Positions 28,473 to 36,462 of a stretch of DNA of 64,000 bases are shown piece after piece. Below the pieces are notes generated by a model. It saw only the letters and a program-made list of their open reading frames with translations, searched no databases and was not told the origin of the DNA. How positions within the stretch are numbered: position 1 is the first letter of the stretch; each line of letters starts with the position of its first letter. Both the position numbers and the translations under genes were made by a program. Source of the stretch: Luteithermobacter gelatinilyticus (GTDB lineage: Bacteria; Pseudomonadota; Alphaproteobacteria; Sphingomonadales; Emcibacteraceae); contig NZ_CP040517.1 of NCBI RefSeq assembly GCF_005849285.1, positions 1,246,501 to 1,310,500 on the forward strand. The letters run 5' to 3'.

Positions 28473-28500
28473 CAGTTTCACCCTTATAAGGGTGAAACTG
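28473..28500. promoter_or_regulatory. Perfect 28-bp palindrome upstream of the PEP-CTERM gene
   Basis: CAGTTTCACCCTTA (28473-28486) is followed with no spacer by its exact reverse complement. It lies 126 bp before the gene start. A spacer-free 14-bp half-site is more like a protein-binding operator or a cruciform than a terminator, and no T-run follows. Confidence 0.6.
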
Positions 28501-28626
28501 AACGTTCGCTCGCAAGGGCCTTTGACTAAGTTATTGATTCAATGGAGGTTTATAAACTCTGGTATGATTTATGCTTGCCGATAATTCATTTAGGCAGAGT
28601 GGAAATTTATGGAAGGATGGCGAGAG

Positions 28627-29358
28627 ATGAAACAAATTTTGCATAACATGGCGGGGGGAAGAAAAGTCCTTCTGGCTGCGGCCGCAATTGTGGCGCCTTT
28701 GATGGCGAGCCCGGCCCAAGCCGCGTTGATTTCCTGGGCTGACTGGACGGCAAGCACCTCAACGACGGTTGACGGTACTCTGACGGTCGGCTCGACCAAT
28801 GTCAATGTGGATGTGTCCAGCAGTAGTAATTTTCATTTTGTAACCACAGGCACGGGAACCAATTTCTGGACCGAGGGCAGCCCTGCCCCCTATACGGGTA
28901 ATACATTGGTAGACAATGCGCCGCCGGCCAGTGACATCATTGCGCTGGGGGCGGGAGGAACGATTACAGTCACCTTTGACCAAGCGGTTGAGGATCTTAT
29001 TGTGGCTCTGGTGAGCTGGAATGGAAATGTGGTGAATTTCAGTGATCCCATTGAGATCATCGGAGAAGGAAGAGGCTTCTGGGGGGATGGTGCCTTTTCC
29101 GCTGTTACCTCGACAGGATTCACCGGTTCTGGCGAACTGCATGGGGTGGTTCGCCTGCCGGGCGAATTCACCAGCTTCAGTTTTACCCATACCAGCGAAT
29201 TCTGGCACGGTTTCACCATCGGCGTGGCAGGTCTGGCAGACCCGGAACCTGATCCAAATACTATTCCGGAACCTGCTGCACTGGCATTGTTTGGTATGAG
29301 TTTGATTGGCCTTGGTGTCGGCCTTGGCCGTGCCCGCCGGCGTCAAAAATCGGCCTAG
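28627..29358 (+). CDS. PEP-CTERM sorted exported protein
   Basis: A surface or exopolysaccharide-associated protein of about 243 residues. The signal peptide is MAGGRKVLLAAAAIVAPLMA followed by SPAQA. A Ser/Thr-rich beta-type body has few charged residues. The C-terminal PEP-CTERM tag consists of IPEPAALALFGMSLIGL, then GVGLGRARRRQ: the PEP motif, a hydrophobic helix and an Arg cluster. Exosortase recognises this tag; no exosortase is in the window. I prefer the ATG at 28627 (AAGGA 9 bases upstream) to 28609. The stop TAG is the first triplet of repeat copy 2, so the last residues may have been set by that insertion. Confidence 0.82.
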   Translation: MKQILHNMAGGRKVLLAAAAIVAPLMASPAQAALISWADWTASTSTTVDGTLTVGSTNVNVDVSSSSNFHFVTTGTGTNFWTEGSPAPYTGNTLVDNAPPASDIIALGAGGTITVTFDQAVEDLIVALVSWNGNVVNFSDPIEIIGEGRGFWGDGAFSAVTSTGFTGSGELHGVVRLPGEFTSFSFTHTSEFWHGFTIGVAGLADPEPDPNTIPEPAALALFGMSLIGLGVGLGRARRRQKSA

Positions 29359-29479
29359 AGTGAAGCGTGCAGAAGTTAGCCGGGCCGTACCGCCAGTATG
29401 GCCTGCGCCAAATCCCTTGCTGCTGAACCAGACCTGACCGGCAGAATGGGTCAACCTATGCACAATTCACTTCACTCTA
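29356..29479 (+). repeat. Dispersed palindromic element, copy 2 (long, 124 bp)
   Basis: It begins TAGAGTGAA, has a decayed left arm, and ends in CAATTCAC followed by a duplicated TTCAC and TCTA. Positions 29384-29479 align with 41571-41661 of copy 5 with five substitutions and one 5-bp insertion. Its first three bases are the stop codon of the PEP-CTERM gene. Confidence 0.85.
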
Positions 29480-29577
29480 AAGCGGATAAAAGAGGCAGAC
29501 GGCGCAGACGGCCAGGATTATCTGGGAATTATCCGGGGGATTACGATCGCTTATCCGGCAGCAAAACAGCCTCTGGG

Positions 29578-30435
29578 TCAGAGCCTGATCCCGTGTCGTC
29601 CGGCCAGATCCTGAATAAATTGCCAGGCGACCCGGCCGGATCGCGCCCCGCGGGTGGTCGCCCATTCCAGGGCCTGGGCATGGGCTGCTTCCTGTGTCAC
29701 GGGGATATGATAGTGACTGACATAGCAGTCGACCATTTTCAGATAAATGTCCTGGGGGCAGCTATGAAAGCCGAGCCACAGGCCGAAACGATCGGAAAGA
29801 GAGACTTTTTCTTCCACCGCTTCTGAGGGGTTGATGGCGGTGGAGCGTTCATTTTCCATCATCTCCCGGGCCATCAGATGCCGCCGGTTTGAGGTGGCAT
29901 AAAAGACAACATTTGTGGGCCGGCCTTCAATACCGCCTTCCAATACTGCTTTTAGGGATTTATAACTGCTATCTTCTGTATCAAACGATAAATCGTCGCA
30001 AAATAAGATGACCCGCCGGCGGCTATTGCGGATCACGTCCAACAGGCGCGGCAGGGAAGGGATGTCCTCACGATGGATTTCCACCAGGGCGAGTTTTGCG
30101 CCGTCGGGCGTCCTGACTTCCGCGTGCAGCGCCTTGATCAGCGAACTTTTGCCCATGCCGCGCGCGCCCCACAGCAGGGCATTGTTGGCCGGCAGACCAC
30201 GGGCGAACTGTTCTGTATTGTTCCGCAGAATATCCGTGACATGATCAATGCCCTTGAGCAGGGATAAAGGTATATGGTTCACTTCCGGGACGGCAGTCAG
30301 GCGGTCCGGATCGGTATGCCAGACAAAAGCGTCCCCCTGCTCCAGAGAAGGGGATGGGGGCCTTTTCGGGGCCAGCCTGTCCAGGGCATCGGCAATTCGG
30401 GCCAGAAGGGGAATCAGATCTTTTTTATCGGCCAT
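29578..30435 (-). CDS. DUF815-type ATPase
   Basis: A P-loop ATPase of about 285 residues in the AAA-related DUF815 family, function unknown. The Walker A region ALLWGARGMGKSSLIKALHA is near residue 88 and the Walker B-like region VILFCDDLSFD near 141. NVVFYATSNRRHLMAREMMEN near 178 and DRFGLWLGFHSCPQ near 213 are family segments. I choose the ATG at 30435, preceded by AAGGA at 9 bases, over the longer frame to 30489. It is divergent from yajC; the family commonly sits by yajC-secDF in alphaproteobacteria. Confidence 0.85.
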   Translation of the reverse strand: MADKKDLIPLLARIADALDRLAPKRPPSPSLEQGDAFVWHTDPDRLTAVPEVNHIPLSLLKGIDHVTDILRNNTEQFARGLPANNALLWGARGMGKSSLIKALHAEVRTPDGAKLALVEIHREDIPSLPRLLDVIRNSRRRVILFCDDLSFDTEDSSYKSLKAVLEGGIEGRPTNVVFYATSNRRHLMAREMMENERSTAINPSEAVEEKVSLSDRFGLWLGFHSCPQDIYLKMVDCYVSHYHIPVTQEAAHAQALEWATTRGARSGRVAWQFIQDLAGRHGIRL

Positions 30436-30604
30436 TCTGCAAATCCTTTTTTCTTTCGCTCTAACACAGAACGCCGGGCGGTTAAACAAATTCTGCCTTG
30501 TTTTTTGTTCTTAAGCTTCCTATATCCCACAGGTGATTGCAAAATATTCGGGGCGCGTTATAGTTCCCTCAACCCAAGATCTTAAAAATAACAGGGATAA
30601 CAAG

Positions 30605-30955
30605 ATGTTTATTTCTACGGCTTACGCACAGGATGCCGCGGCAGGCGGCGATCCGTTAATGGGATTTCTGCCTCTGATACTGATTTTTGTGGTATTTTAT
30701 TTTCTTCTGATCCGTCCGCAACAAAAACGCGCCAAGGAACACAAGCAGATGATTGAAAATCTGCGTCGCGGTGACGTGATTGTGACTTCTGGCGGTATCA
30801 TTGGCAAAATCACCAAGATTGTGGATGACAATGAAGTGGAAGCCGAAATCGCTTCCGGCGTGAGAATTCGCCTGATCCGCAATATGATTTCCACGGTTCA
30901 GGGCAAAACATCTCCCGCTAATGATTCTGCCAAGACGGACAAGAAAAGCTCCTAA
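30605..30955 (+). CDS. yajC: Preprotein translocase subunit YajC
   Basis: A 116-residue protein with one membrane helix (FLPLILIFVVFYFLLIRPQQ) and the YajC soluble part (RRGDVIVTSGGIIGKI). It associates with SecDF and the Sec channel. The start ATG at 30605 gives the normal N-terminus; the frame is open 72 bases farther upstream. secD follows 48 bp later. Confidence 0.93.
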   Translation: MFISTAYAQDAAAGGDPLMGFLPLILIFVVFYFLLIRPQQKRAKEHKQMIENLRRGDVIVTSGGIIGKITKIVDDNEVEAEIASGVRIRLIRNMISTVQGKTSPANDSAKTDKKSS

Positions 30956-31003
30956 AGAACAACGTCAGATAACCATTCACGCTGAAACGGAACGGATAAG
31001 CTT

Positions 31004-32620
31004 ATGCTGAACTTTCCCCGCTGGAAGGTCATTTTGATCACTCTGGTATCCCTTTTGGGGATTCTTACGGCCTTTCCGAATTTTCTTACAGAAGAGCAGG
31101 CCAGGTCGCTTCCTTCATTTCTGCCCAGCAAACAAATTACGCTGGGGCTGGATCTTCAGGGCGGGGCCCATCTGTTGATGGAAGTCGAAGTTGACAGTGT
31201 GATTCAGGATCGCCTGGAAGATAAAAGCGAAGAAATCCGCGAAGCCCTGAGGGACGCCAAAATCCGGCACCGTCGCCGGGTCAGCGAGGGGAAGGTGATT
31301 GTCACCCTGACTCATCCCGAGGATCTTGACCGGGCGGTTTCCGTCATTCGCAAGGAAGCGTCCGGCAGTGTGGGGGCCTCTCTGACTGGTCTTGGGGTAT
31401 CCGACATTGAGCTGGCCCAACGTCCCAACGGCATTATTGAGGTCAGCCTCAGCGAGGCCGCCATCCGGGAGCGGGCCCAGCTTGCGGTATCCCAGTCCAT
31501 CGAAATTGTCCGTCGCCGTATTGACGAAATGGGCACCAAGGAACCCACCATCCAGCAGAATGGCGATGATCGTATCCTGATTCAGGTGCCGGGCATTGAC
31601 AATCCGGATGAGCTGAAACAAATTCTGGGTAAAACCGCCAAGCTGGAATTCCGGCTGGTGGATCTGTCGGTTTCGCCGGAAGATATTGAACGCGGTAGGG
31701 TGCCGCCGGGCACGGAAATCCTGGAGGCGGCCGAAAGCGAAAGGGCCCAGGGCTTCCCAGCCAAATACGCTGTACGCAAACGTGCCATTCTGACGGGGGA
31801 AAACCTGGTGGATGCAAGCCTGGGCTATGACGAGAATCAGCAACCGGCGGTGAATTTCCGTTTCGACAATTCGGGCGGCAAGAAGTTTGCCGATGTGACC
31901 CGCAAAAATGTGGGCAAGCCTTTTGCCATTGTGCTGGATAATAAGGTCATTAGCGCGCCCCGCATCAACAGCCCGATCCTTGGCGGGTCCGGTATCATTA
32001 CGGGGAATTTCACCATTGACAGTGCCAGCGAACTGGCGCTTCTGCTCAGAGCCGGGGCGCTGCCGGCGCCACTTAAGGTTCTGGAAGAACGTACTGTGGG
32101 GCCGGATTTGGGGGCAGACTCTGTTGCCGCTGGTGAAATCGCTGCCATGATCGGTCTGGCCGCGGTGATGATCTATATTTTATTGAGTTACGGATTTTTC
32201 GGGCTGATCACCAATCTGGTGCTCATCGTGAATATTTTCCTGATTTTCGGAATTCTCTCGACACTGGGGGCGACGCTCACCCTGCCGGGAATTGCTGGGA
32301 TTGTCCTGACCATAGGGATGGCAGTGGATGCCAATGTGCTGATTTACGAACGCATCCGGGAAGAACTGAAAAACGGCAGGAACCCGCTAACGGCGCTGGA
32401 TCAGGGCTACCAGAAAGCTATGAGCACCATTGTGGACGCCAACATTACCACCCTGATTGCCGCCCTGATCCTGTTTCAGTTCGGATCGGGGCCGGTGCGC
32501 GGGTTTGCCGTGACACTGGCGGTGGGTATTTTTACGTCGGTGTTTACGGCCGTTATGCTCTCGCGTCTGATCATTGCCACATGGGCGCGCAAGAAACGCC
32601 CGCAAACGTTAAAGCTTTGA
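31004..32620 (+). CDS. secD: Protein translocase subunit SecD
   Basis: A 538-residue, six-helix RND-type subunit that uses the proton gradient to help pull proteins through SecYEG. It has LGLDLQGGAHLLMEVEVD near residue 47, the large periplasmic P1 region, and the conserved membrane segments PAPLKVLEERTVGPDLGADS near 350 and AVDANVLIYERIREEL near 444. It is followed by secF after 13 bp. Confidence 0.96.
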   Translation: MLNFPRWKVILITLVSLLGILTAFPNFLTEEQARSLPSFLPSKQITLGLDLQGGAHLLMEVEVDSVIQDRLEDKSEEIREALRDAKIRHRRRVSEGKVIVTLTHPEDLDRAVSVIRKEASGSVGASLTGLGVSDIELAQRPNGIIEVSLSEAAIRERAQLAVSQSIEIVRRRIDEMGTKEPTIQQNGDDRILIQVPGIDNPDELKQILGKTAKLEFRLVDLSVSPEDIERGRVPPGTEILEAAESERAQGFPAKYAVRKRAILTGENLVDASLGYDENQQPAVNFRFDNSGGKKFADVTRKNVGKPFAIVLDNKVISAPRINSPILGGSGIITGNFTIDSASELALLLRAGALPAPLKVLEERTVGPDLGADSVAAGEIAAMIGLAAVMIYILLSYGFFGLITNLVLIVNIFLIFGILSTLGATLTLPGIAGIVLTIGMAVDANVLIYERIREELKNGRNPLTALDQGYQKAMSTIVDANITTLIAALILFQFGSGPVRGFAVTLAVGIFTSVFTAVMLSRLIIATWARKKRPQTLKL

Positions 32621-32633
32621 AAAGGAGCCTGAG

Positions 32634-33584
32634 GTGATGTTGTTAAAGCTGGTTCCTGAAACCACCAAAATTTCCTTTATCAAGTTCCGGAAAATCGCCT
32701 TTGTGTTTTCCCTGGCGCTACTGGTGGCGTCCTTTGCCATGTTTTTTACGAAAAACCTTAATTACGGCATTGATTTCGAAGGGGGTATTTTGATTGAGAT
32801 CCAGACGGAACAGGATGCCGATCTGTCGGTTATTCGCCGCACCGTCAGCGGCTTGGGCATGGGAGATGCTGCCGTGCAGACCTTTGGGGCACCGACCGAA
32901 GTGTTGATCCGCCTGGAATATCAGGAGGGTAAAAGCTTGGAAGAGGTGGTGGCGATGGTCAAGTCTGCGCTTGCACAAACCGTGCCGGGAGAGATCAGCT
33001 ACCGTCGGACGGAAACGGTGGGGCCCAAAGTATCTGGCGAGTTGATCATGGACGGGATTCTGTCGGTGACGCTGGCCATGGTGGCGGTGCTGATTTATAT
33101 ATGGTTCCGTTTTGAATGGCAGTTTGGTCTGGGCGCCGTCATTGCCCTGTTTCATGACGTTCTGATTACCATCGGCATGTTTTCCTTTACCCAGCTGGAA
33201 TTCAATCTGTCGGTGATTGCCGCCATTTTGACCATTGTGGGATATTCATTGAATGATACGGTGGTGGTCTATGACCGGATACGGGAGAATTTGCGGAAAT
33301 TCCGCAAAATGGATATTCCGGCGCTTCTTGATCTCAGCATCAATGATACGCTCTCGCGCACCATCATGACCTCGCTGACCACGTTGCTGGCGCTTTTTGC
33401 CCTGTTTTTCTTTGGCGGGGAAAATATCAAAACCTTCACGGCGGCCATGATTTGGGGTATTTTTATCGGAACCTATTCCTCTATTTTTATCGCTTCGCCG
33501 GTGTTGTTGTGGTTCGAATTGCGTCGTGAACCCGATACTTCGCCACAGGAAGGCGTGGAAGTTCTGCCCCCGGAAAAAGGCTGA
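32634..33584 (+). CDS. secF: Protein translocase subunit SecF
   Basis: The 316-residue partner of SecD, with YGIDFEGGILIEI near residue 43 and IVGYSLNDTVVVYDRIRENL near 200. The start may be GTG at 32634 or the next codon ATG at 32637; AAGGAG at 32622 suits the ATG slightly better. Confidence 0.95.
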   Translation: MMLLKLVPETTKISFIKFRKIAFVFSLALLVASFAMFFTKNLNYGIDFEGGILIEIQTEQDADLSVIRRTVSGLGMGDAAVQTFGAPTEVLIRLEYQEGKSLEEVVAMVKSALAQTVPGEISYRRTETVGPKVSGELIMDGILSVTLAMVAVLIYIWFRFEWQFGLGAVIALFHDVLITIGMFSFTQLEFNLSVIAAILTIVGYSLNDTVVVYDRIRENLRKFRKMDIPALLDLSINDTLSRTIMTSLTTLLALFALFFFGGENIKTFTAAMIWGIFIGTYSSIFIASPVLLWFELRREPDTSPQEGVEVLPPEKG

Positions 33585-33607
33585 CAAGCACAGGCCGGTA
33601 CAGACAG

Positions 33608-33997
33608 GTGAATAACCCGATGAAATTGGAAGAAATCACGTCTCAGGAAGAAACCACTATTGCCGGTTACGGCAATGGCGGGTTTCGTGTCGGGGAACAT
33701 CAGCGGGTGGAAGGGTCTGTTTTGCTCACCCCCAAAGGGTATTATCCCTGGCCGGTCCGCGTGCATCAGGACATTACGCTGGCAACACTTTCACAGATTA
33801 CCGAAATGGCGGATGACCTGGAACTGCTGATTGTGGGCATGGGCGAAAATATGGCTTTTCTGAACCGTGAGGTCCGTGCTGCACTAGAAGGATACGGCAT
33901 TGCCGTGGAAATCATGGCGACTGGCGCGGCAGCGCGCACCTATAATGTACTGCTGACGGAAGGACGCCGGGTGGCTGCGGCCCTGATTGCGATTTAA
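33608..33997 (+). CDS. Mth938-like domain protein (DUF498)
   Basis: A 129-residue protein of the Mth938/NDUFAF3-like fold. Family segments are IAGYGNGGFRVGEHQRVEGS near residue 15, LIVGMGENMAFLNREVRAAL near 76, and MATGAAARTYNVLLTEGRRV near 103. Its function in bacteria is not settled; the human relative assists complex I assembly. It closes the yajC-secDF operon, a common order in alphaproteobacteria. Confidence 0.85.
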   Translation: MNNPMKLEEITSQEETTIAGYGNGGFRVGEHQRVEGSVLLTPKGYYPWPVRVHQDITLATLSQITEMADDLELLIVGMGENMAFLNREVRAALEGYGIAVEIMATGAAARTYNVLLTEGRRVAAALIAI

Positions 33998-34037
33998 CCA
34001 GATCTCATCTTTTAACAAAGCCGAATGAGTCGGGGCT

Positions 34038-34066
34038 TAGAGTGAATTGTGAATAGGTTGACTCTA
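34038..34066 (+). repeat. Dispersed palindromic element, copy 3 (deleted)
   Basis: A full left end TAGAGTGAATTGTGAATA plus GGTTG is joined directly to ACTCTA. Compared with the 38-bp form it lacks GCTCAATTC. Confidence 0.85.
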
Positions 34067-34191
34067 AATGGTCTTGGGCGGAAAGCTTGGCTTTGTCCCT
34101 CTCGGAATCAACCATAGGTATAGAACTTATAGATATATTGCGATTTTCGCGATAGTGTCTATAATAAAGGTTGAAAAAAGGGGAGGGATGG

Positions 34192-34671
34192 ATGAAAAAC
34201 AACCATCTGTTTTATCAGCTTTCTGTATCCTGTCTGGCTCTTCTGATCCTTATCGGATTTCCTGCTGAAACTTATGCGGCGGGGAACTTTACGGCCTTTA
34301 AGAATTGTATTATCGACAAACTCATCAGTATGCTGGATATCGGGGTGATTATTCTGCTAATCTCCATTATCTGGGAAAAACTGACGGGGGAAGTTGTTGT
34401 GCTGAGCATCGGCGGAGAGGCCGCCGCTGCTGGTGCAGCCGGCGCTGGGGAAGCCGGGGCAGCAGCTGCCGCTGCGGAGGCAGCAGGCGGCAGAACACTA
34501 ACCAAGGTTCTCAAAAAAATCGCCGAATTTGTTGGCAAGAAGCTGATTCCCATTGTGGGGATCGCCTTGTTGCTGGGGTGGCTATTATACATGCTGGTGG
34601 ACTGTCTGCCGCATCTGGCGGGCTATAACGGTATCGGCGACCTGATTGACCAGCTGCTTGACGGAAACTGA
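34192..34671 (+). CDS. Unknown secreted or membrane protein with Ala/Gly-rich linker
   Basis: A 159-residue protein that I do not recognise. An N-terminal signal sequence ends around PAETYAA. A first hydrophobic segment (LDIGVIILLISIIW) follows. Next is a low-complexity stretch of about 30 residues made almost only of Ala, Gly and Glu (near 80-110). A cationic amphipathic segment (TLTKVLKKIAEFVGKKLIP) leads into a second membrane helix (IVGIALLLGWLLYMLV). The ATG at 34192 has GGGAGG at good spacing; the earlier TTG at 34171 is less likely. It is followed 15 bp on by a small two-helix protein, and repeat copies 3 and 4 bracket the pair. A pore-forming or bacteriocin-like role is possible but speculative. 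Confidence 0.6.
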   Translation: MKNNHLFYQLSVSCLALLILIGFPAETYAAGNFTAFKNCIIDKLISMLDIGVIILLISIIWEKLTGEVVVLSIGGEAAAAGAAGAGEAGAAAAAAEAAGGRTLTKVLKKIAEFVGKKLIPIVGIALLLGWLLYMLVDCLPHLAGYNGIGDLIDQLLDGN

Positions 34672-34686
34672 GGGAGGGAAGGTACG

Positions 34687-34911
34687 ATGCTTATTATCTT
34701 TACACTTTTGGCCCTGGCCCTTTTTATCTATCTGCTGGTGGCTGATACGTCCAAATGGATGACCAGAGATAAAAACCTGACTCTGTTGCAGGCCAGTTTG
34801 TGCTGTTTCTGTTTAGGGCTTGCGCTGTTGTTGCAGCTGCCTCTGCTCATCCTGGCGTTTATCACCGTCTGGATGATTGTTTCCTTCTGGCACCTGACGC
34901 TGGTGGATTAG
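34687..34911 (+). CDS. Small two-helix membrane protein, unknown
   Basis: A 74-residue protein, nearly all hydrophobic: helix 1 LIIFTLLALALFIYLLVA, a short loop DTSKWMTRDKN, and a second hydrophobic region with CCFCLGLALLLQLPLLILAF. A purine-rich GAGGGAAGG lies before the ATG. It is clearly in one unit with the preceding gene. Small polytopic partners of this kind occur as immunity proteins or subunits, but no family is recognised. Confidence 0.55.
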   Translation: MLIIFTLLALALFIYLLVADTSKWMTRDKNLTLLQASLCCFCLGLALLLQLPLLILAFITVWMIVSFWHLTLVD

Positions 34912-34924
34912 GAGGAGTTGTGGC

Positions 34925-34963
34925 CAGAGTGAATTTGTGCATAGGGTGGCTCAATTCACTCTA
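34925..34963 (+). repeat. Dispersed palindromic element, copy 4
   Basis: A 39-bp form starting CAGAGTGAATT and ending AATTCACTCTA. It has one extra T and a few changes in the loop relative to copy 6. It lies between the small membrane gene and purB. Confidence 0.85.
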
Positions 34964-35030
34964 GCTGATCCGGATCCGTCACCGCCCCCCAACAGGGGCG
35001 ATGACGAACTGTCCTGGGCGGTGAGGCTGC

Positions 35031-36326
35031 CTATTCGCCGAACACCCGCTTGAAAATAGTGTCCACATGTTTGGTGTGGTAACCGAGATCAAACTTGTCG
35101 TCGATTTCGGCGTCTGACAGCCGGGCGGACACTTCGGGATCGTTTTTCAGCTCGGTGGCGAAATCGGCGCCCTGTTCCCAAACCTTCATGGCATTACGCT
35201 GTACCAGCCGGTAAGCGTCCTCGCGGCTCACCCCGGCCTGGGTCAGCGCCAGCAGCACCCGTTGGGAATTATGCAGGCCACCCAACTTGTCCATGTTTTT
35301 CTGCATGTTTTCGGGGTAGACCACCAGTTTGTCCATGACCATGGTCAGTCGCGCCAGCGCAAAATCCAGTGTTACCGTAGCATCCGGACCGATCATCCGT
35401 TCCACGGAGGAATGAGAGATGTCCCGTTCGTGCCACAACGCCACATTTTCCATGGCAGGGATGGTATAGCCGCGAACAATACGCGCAAGGCCGGTAAGGT
35501 TTTCGGTCAGCACCGGATTGCGTTTATGGGGCATGGCGGAGGAGCCTTTCTGCCCTTTGGAGAAATATTCCTCGGCTTCCAGTACTTCGGTACGCTGCAG
35601 GTGGCGGATTTCCACAGCGAGGCGTTCGATGGAGCTCGCGATCACGCCCAGTGTGGCGAAATACATGGCATGGCGGTCGCGGGGAATAACCTGAGTGGAC
35701 ACCGGCTCCACTTCCAGGCCCATGGCCTTGGCCACATGTTCTTCCACATAGGGGTCGATATTGGCGAAGGTGCCCACCGCGCCGGAAATGGCACAGGTGG
35801 CAATTTCCTTGCGGGCATTTTTCAGGCGGGTGCGGCAGCGGTCAAATTCCGCATAGGCCGCCGCCATTTTCAGGCCAAAGGTCACCGGTTCGGCATGAAT
35901 GCCATGGCTGCGCCCGATGCAGACGGTGTATTTATGCTCCTGTGCCCGACGTTTGAGAACCTCGAGAAGTTTGTCCAAATCGTCAAGCAGGATGTCCGTG
36001 GCCCGGACCAGTTGCACATTAAAGCAGGTGTCCAGCACGTCGGAAGAGGTCATGCCCTGATGCACAAATCGGGCTTCTTCGCCCACATGTTCGGCCAGTG
36101 AGGTCAGAAAAGCAATCACATCGTGTTTGACTTCTCGTTCGATTTCGTCGATGCGCTCGATGTCGAAACTGCCCCGTTCCCACACTGCCTTGGCGGCTTC
36201 TTTGGGGATCACCCCCAGTTCCGCCTGCGCATCGCAGGCATGGGCTTCAATTTCAAACCAGATCTGGAACCGGCTTTTGGGGTCCCAGATGGACGTCATG
36301 ATGTCACGGGAATAACGGGGTATCAT
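35031..36326 (-). CDS. purB: Adenylosuccinate lyase
   Basis: A 431-residue tetrameric lyase acting twice in purine synthesis: SAICAR to AICAR, and adenylosuccinate to AMP. The N-terminus MIPRYSRDIMTSIWDPKSRF, the segment RFVHQGMTSSDVLDTCFN near 86, and the signature loop GSSAMPHKRNPVLTENL near 266 with the catalytic Ser identify it. Length is typical of the shorter bacterial type. It stands alone between small membrane genes and an acyl-CoA dehydrogenase. Confidence 0.95.
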   Translation of the reverse strand: MIPRYSRDIMTSIWDPKSRFQIWFEIEAHACDAQAELGVIPKEAAKAVWERGSFDIERIDEIEREVKHDVIAFLTSLAEHVGEEARFVHQGMTSSDVLDTCFNVQLVRATDILLDDLDKLLEVLKRRAQEHKYTVCIGRSHGIHAEPVTFGLKMAAAYAEFDRCRTRLKNARKEIATCAISGAVGTFANIDPYVEEHVAKAMGLEVEPVSTQVIPRDRHAMYFATLGVIASSIERLAVEIRHLQRTEVLEAEEYFSKGQKGSSAMPHKRNPVLTENLTGLARIVRGYTIPAMENVALWHERDISHSSVERMIGPDATVTLDFALARLTMVMDKLVVYPENMQKNMDKLGGLHNSQRVLLALTQAGVSREDAYRLVQRNAMKVWEQGADFATELKNDPEVSARLSDAEIDDKFDLGYHTKHVDTIFKRVFGE

Positions 36327-36406
36327 TTTCCAACCTGTCTTGTTTTGAGAAGAGTTTCAGATATGGGGCAGGATGTAGCAGAGTTTCACCCAAGTCTCAA
36401 GCTTCT

Positions 36407-36426
36407 TGGGCCCGCTGTGGGGCCCA
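36407..36426 (-). terminator. GC-rich hairpin after the aidB-like gene
   Basis: TGGGCCC and GGGCCCA pair around a GCTGTG loop, between the aidB-like stop and the purB start. No T-run follows on either strand, so it may be only a stabilising stem. Confidence 0.35.
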
Positions 36427-36462
36427 GGAGCAGAGGTTCAAATGAATTGTCAGGAGAGAGGG

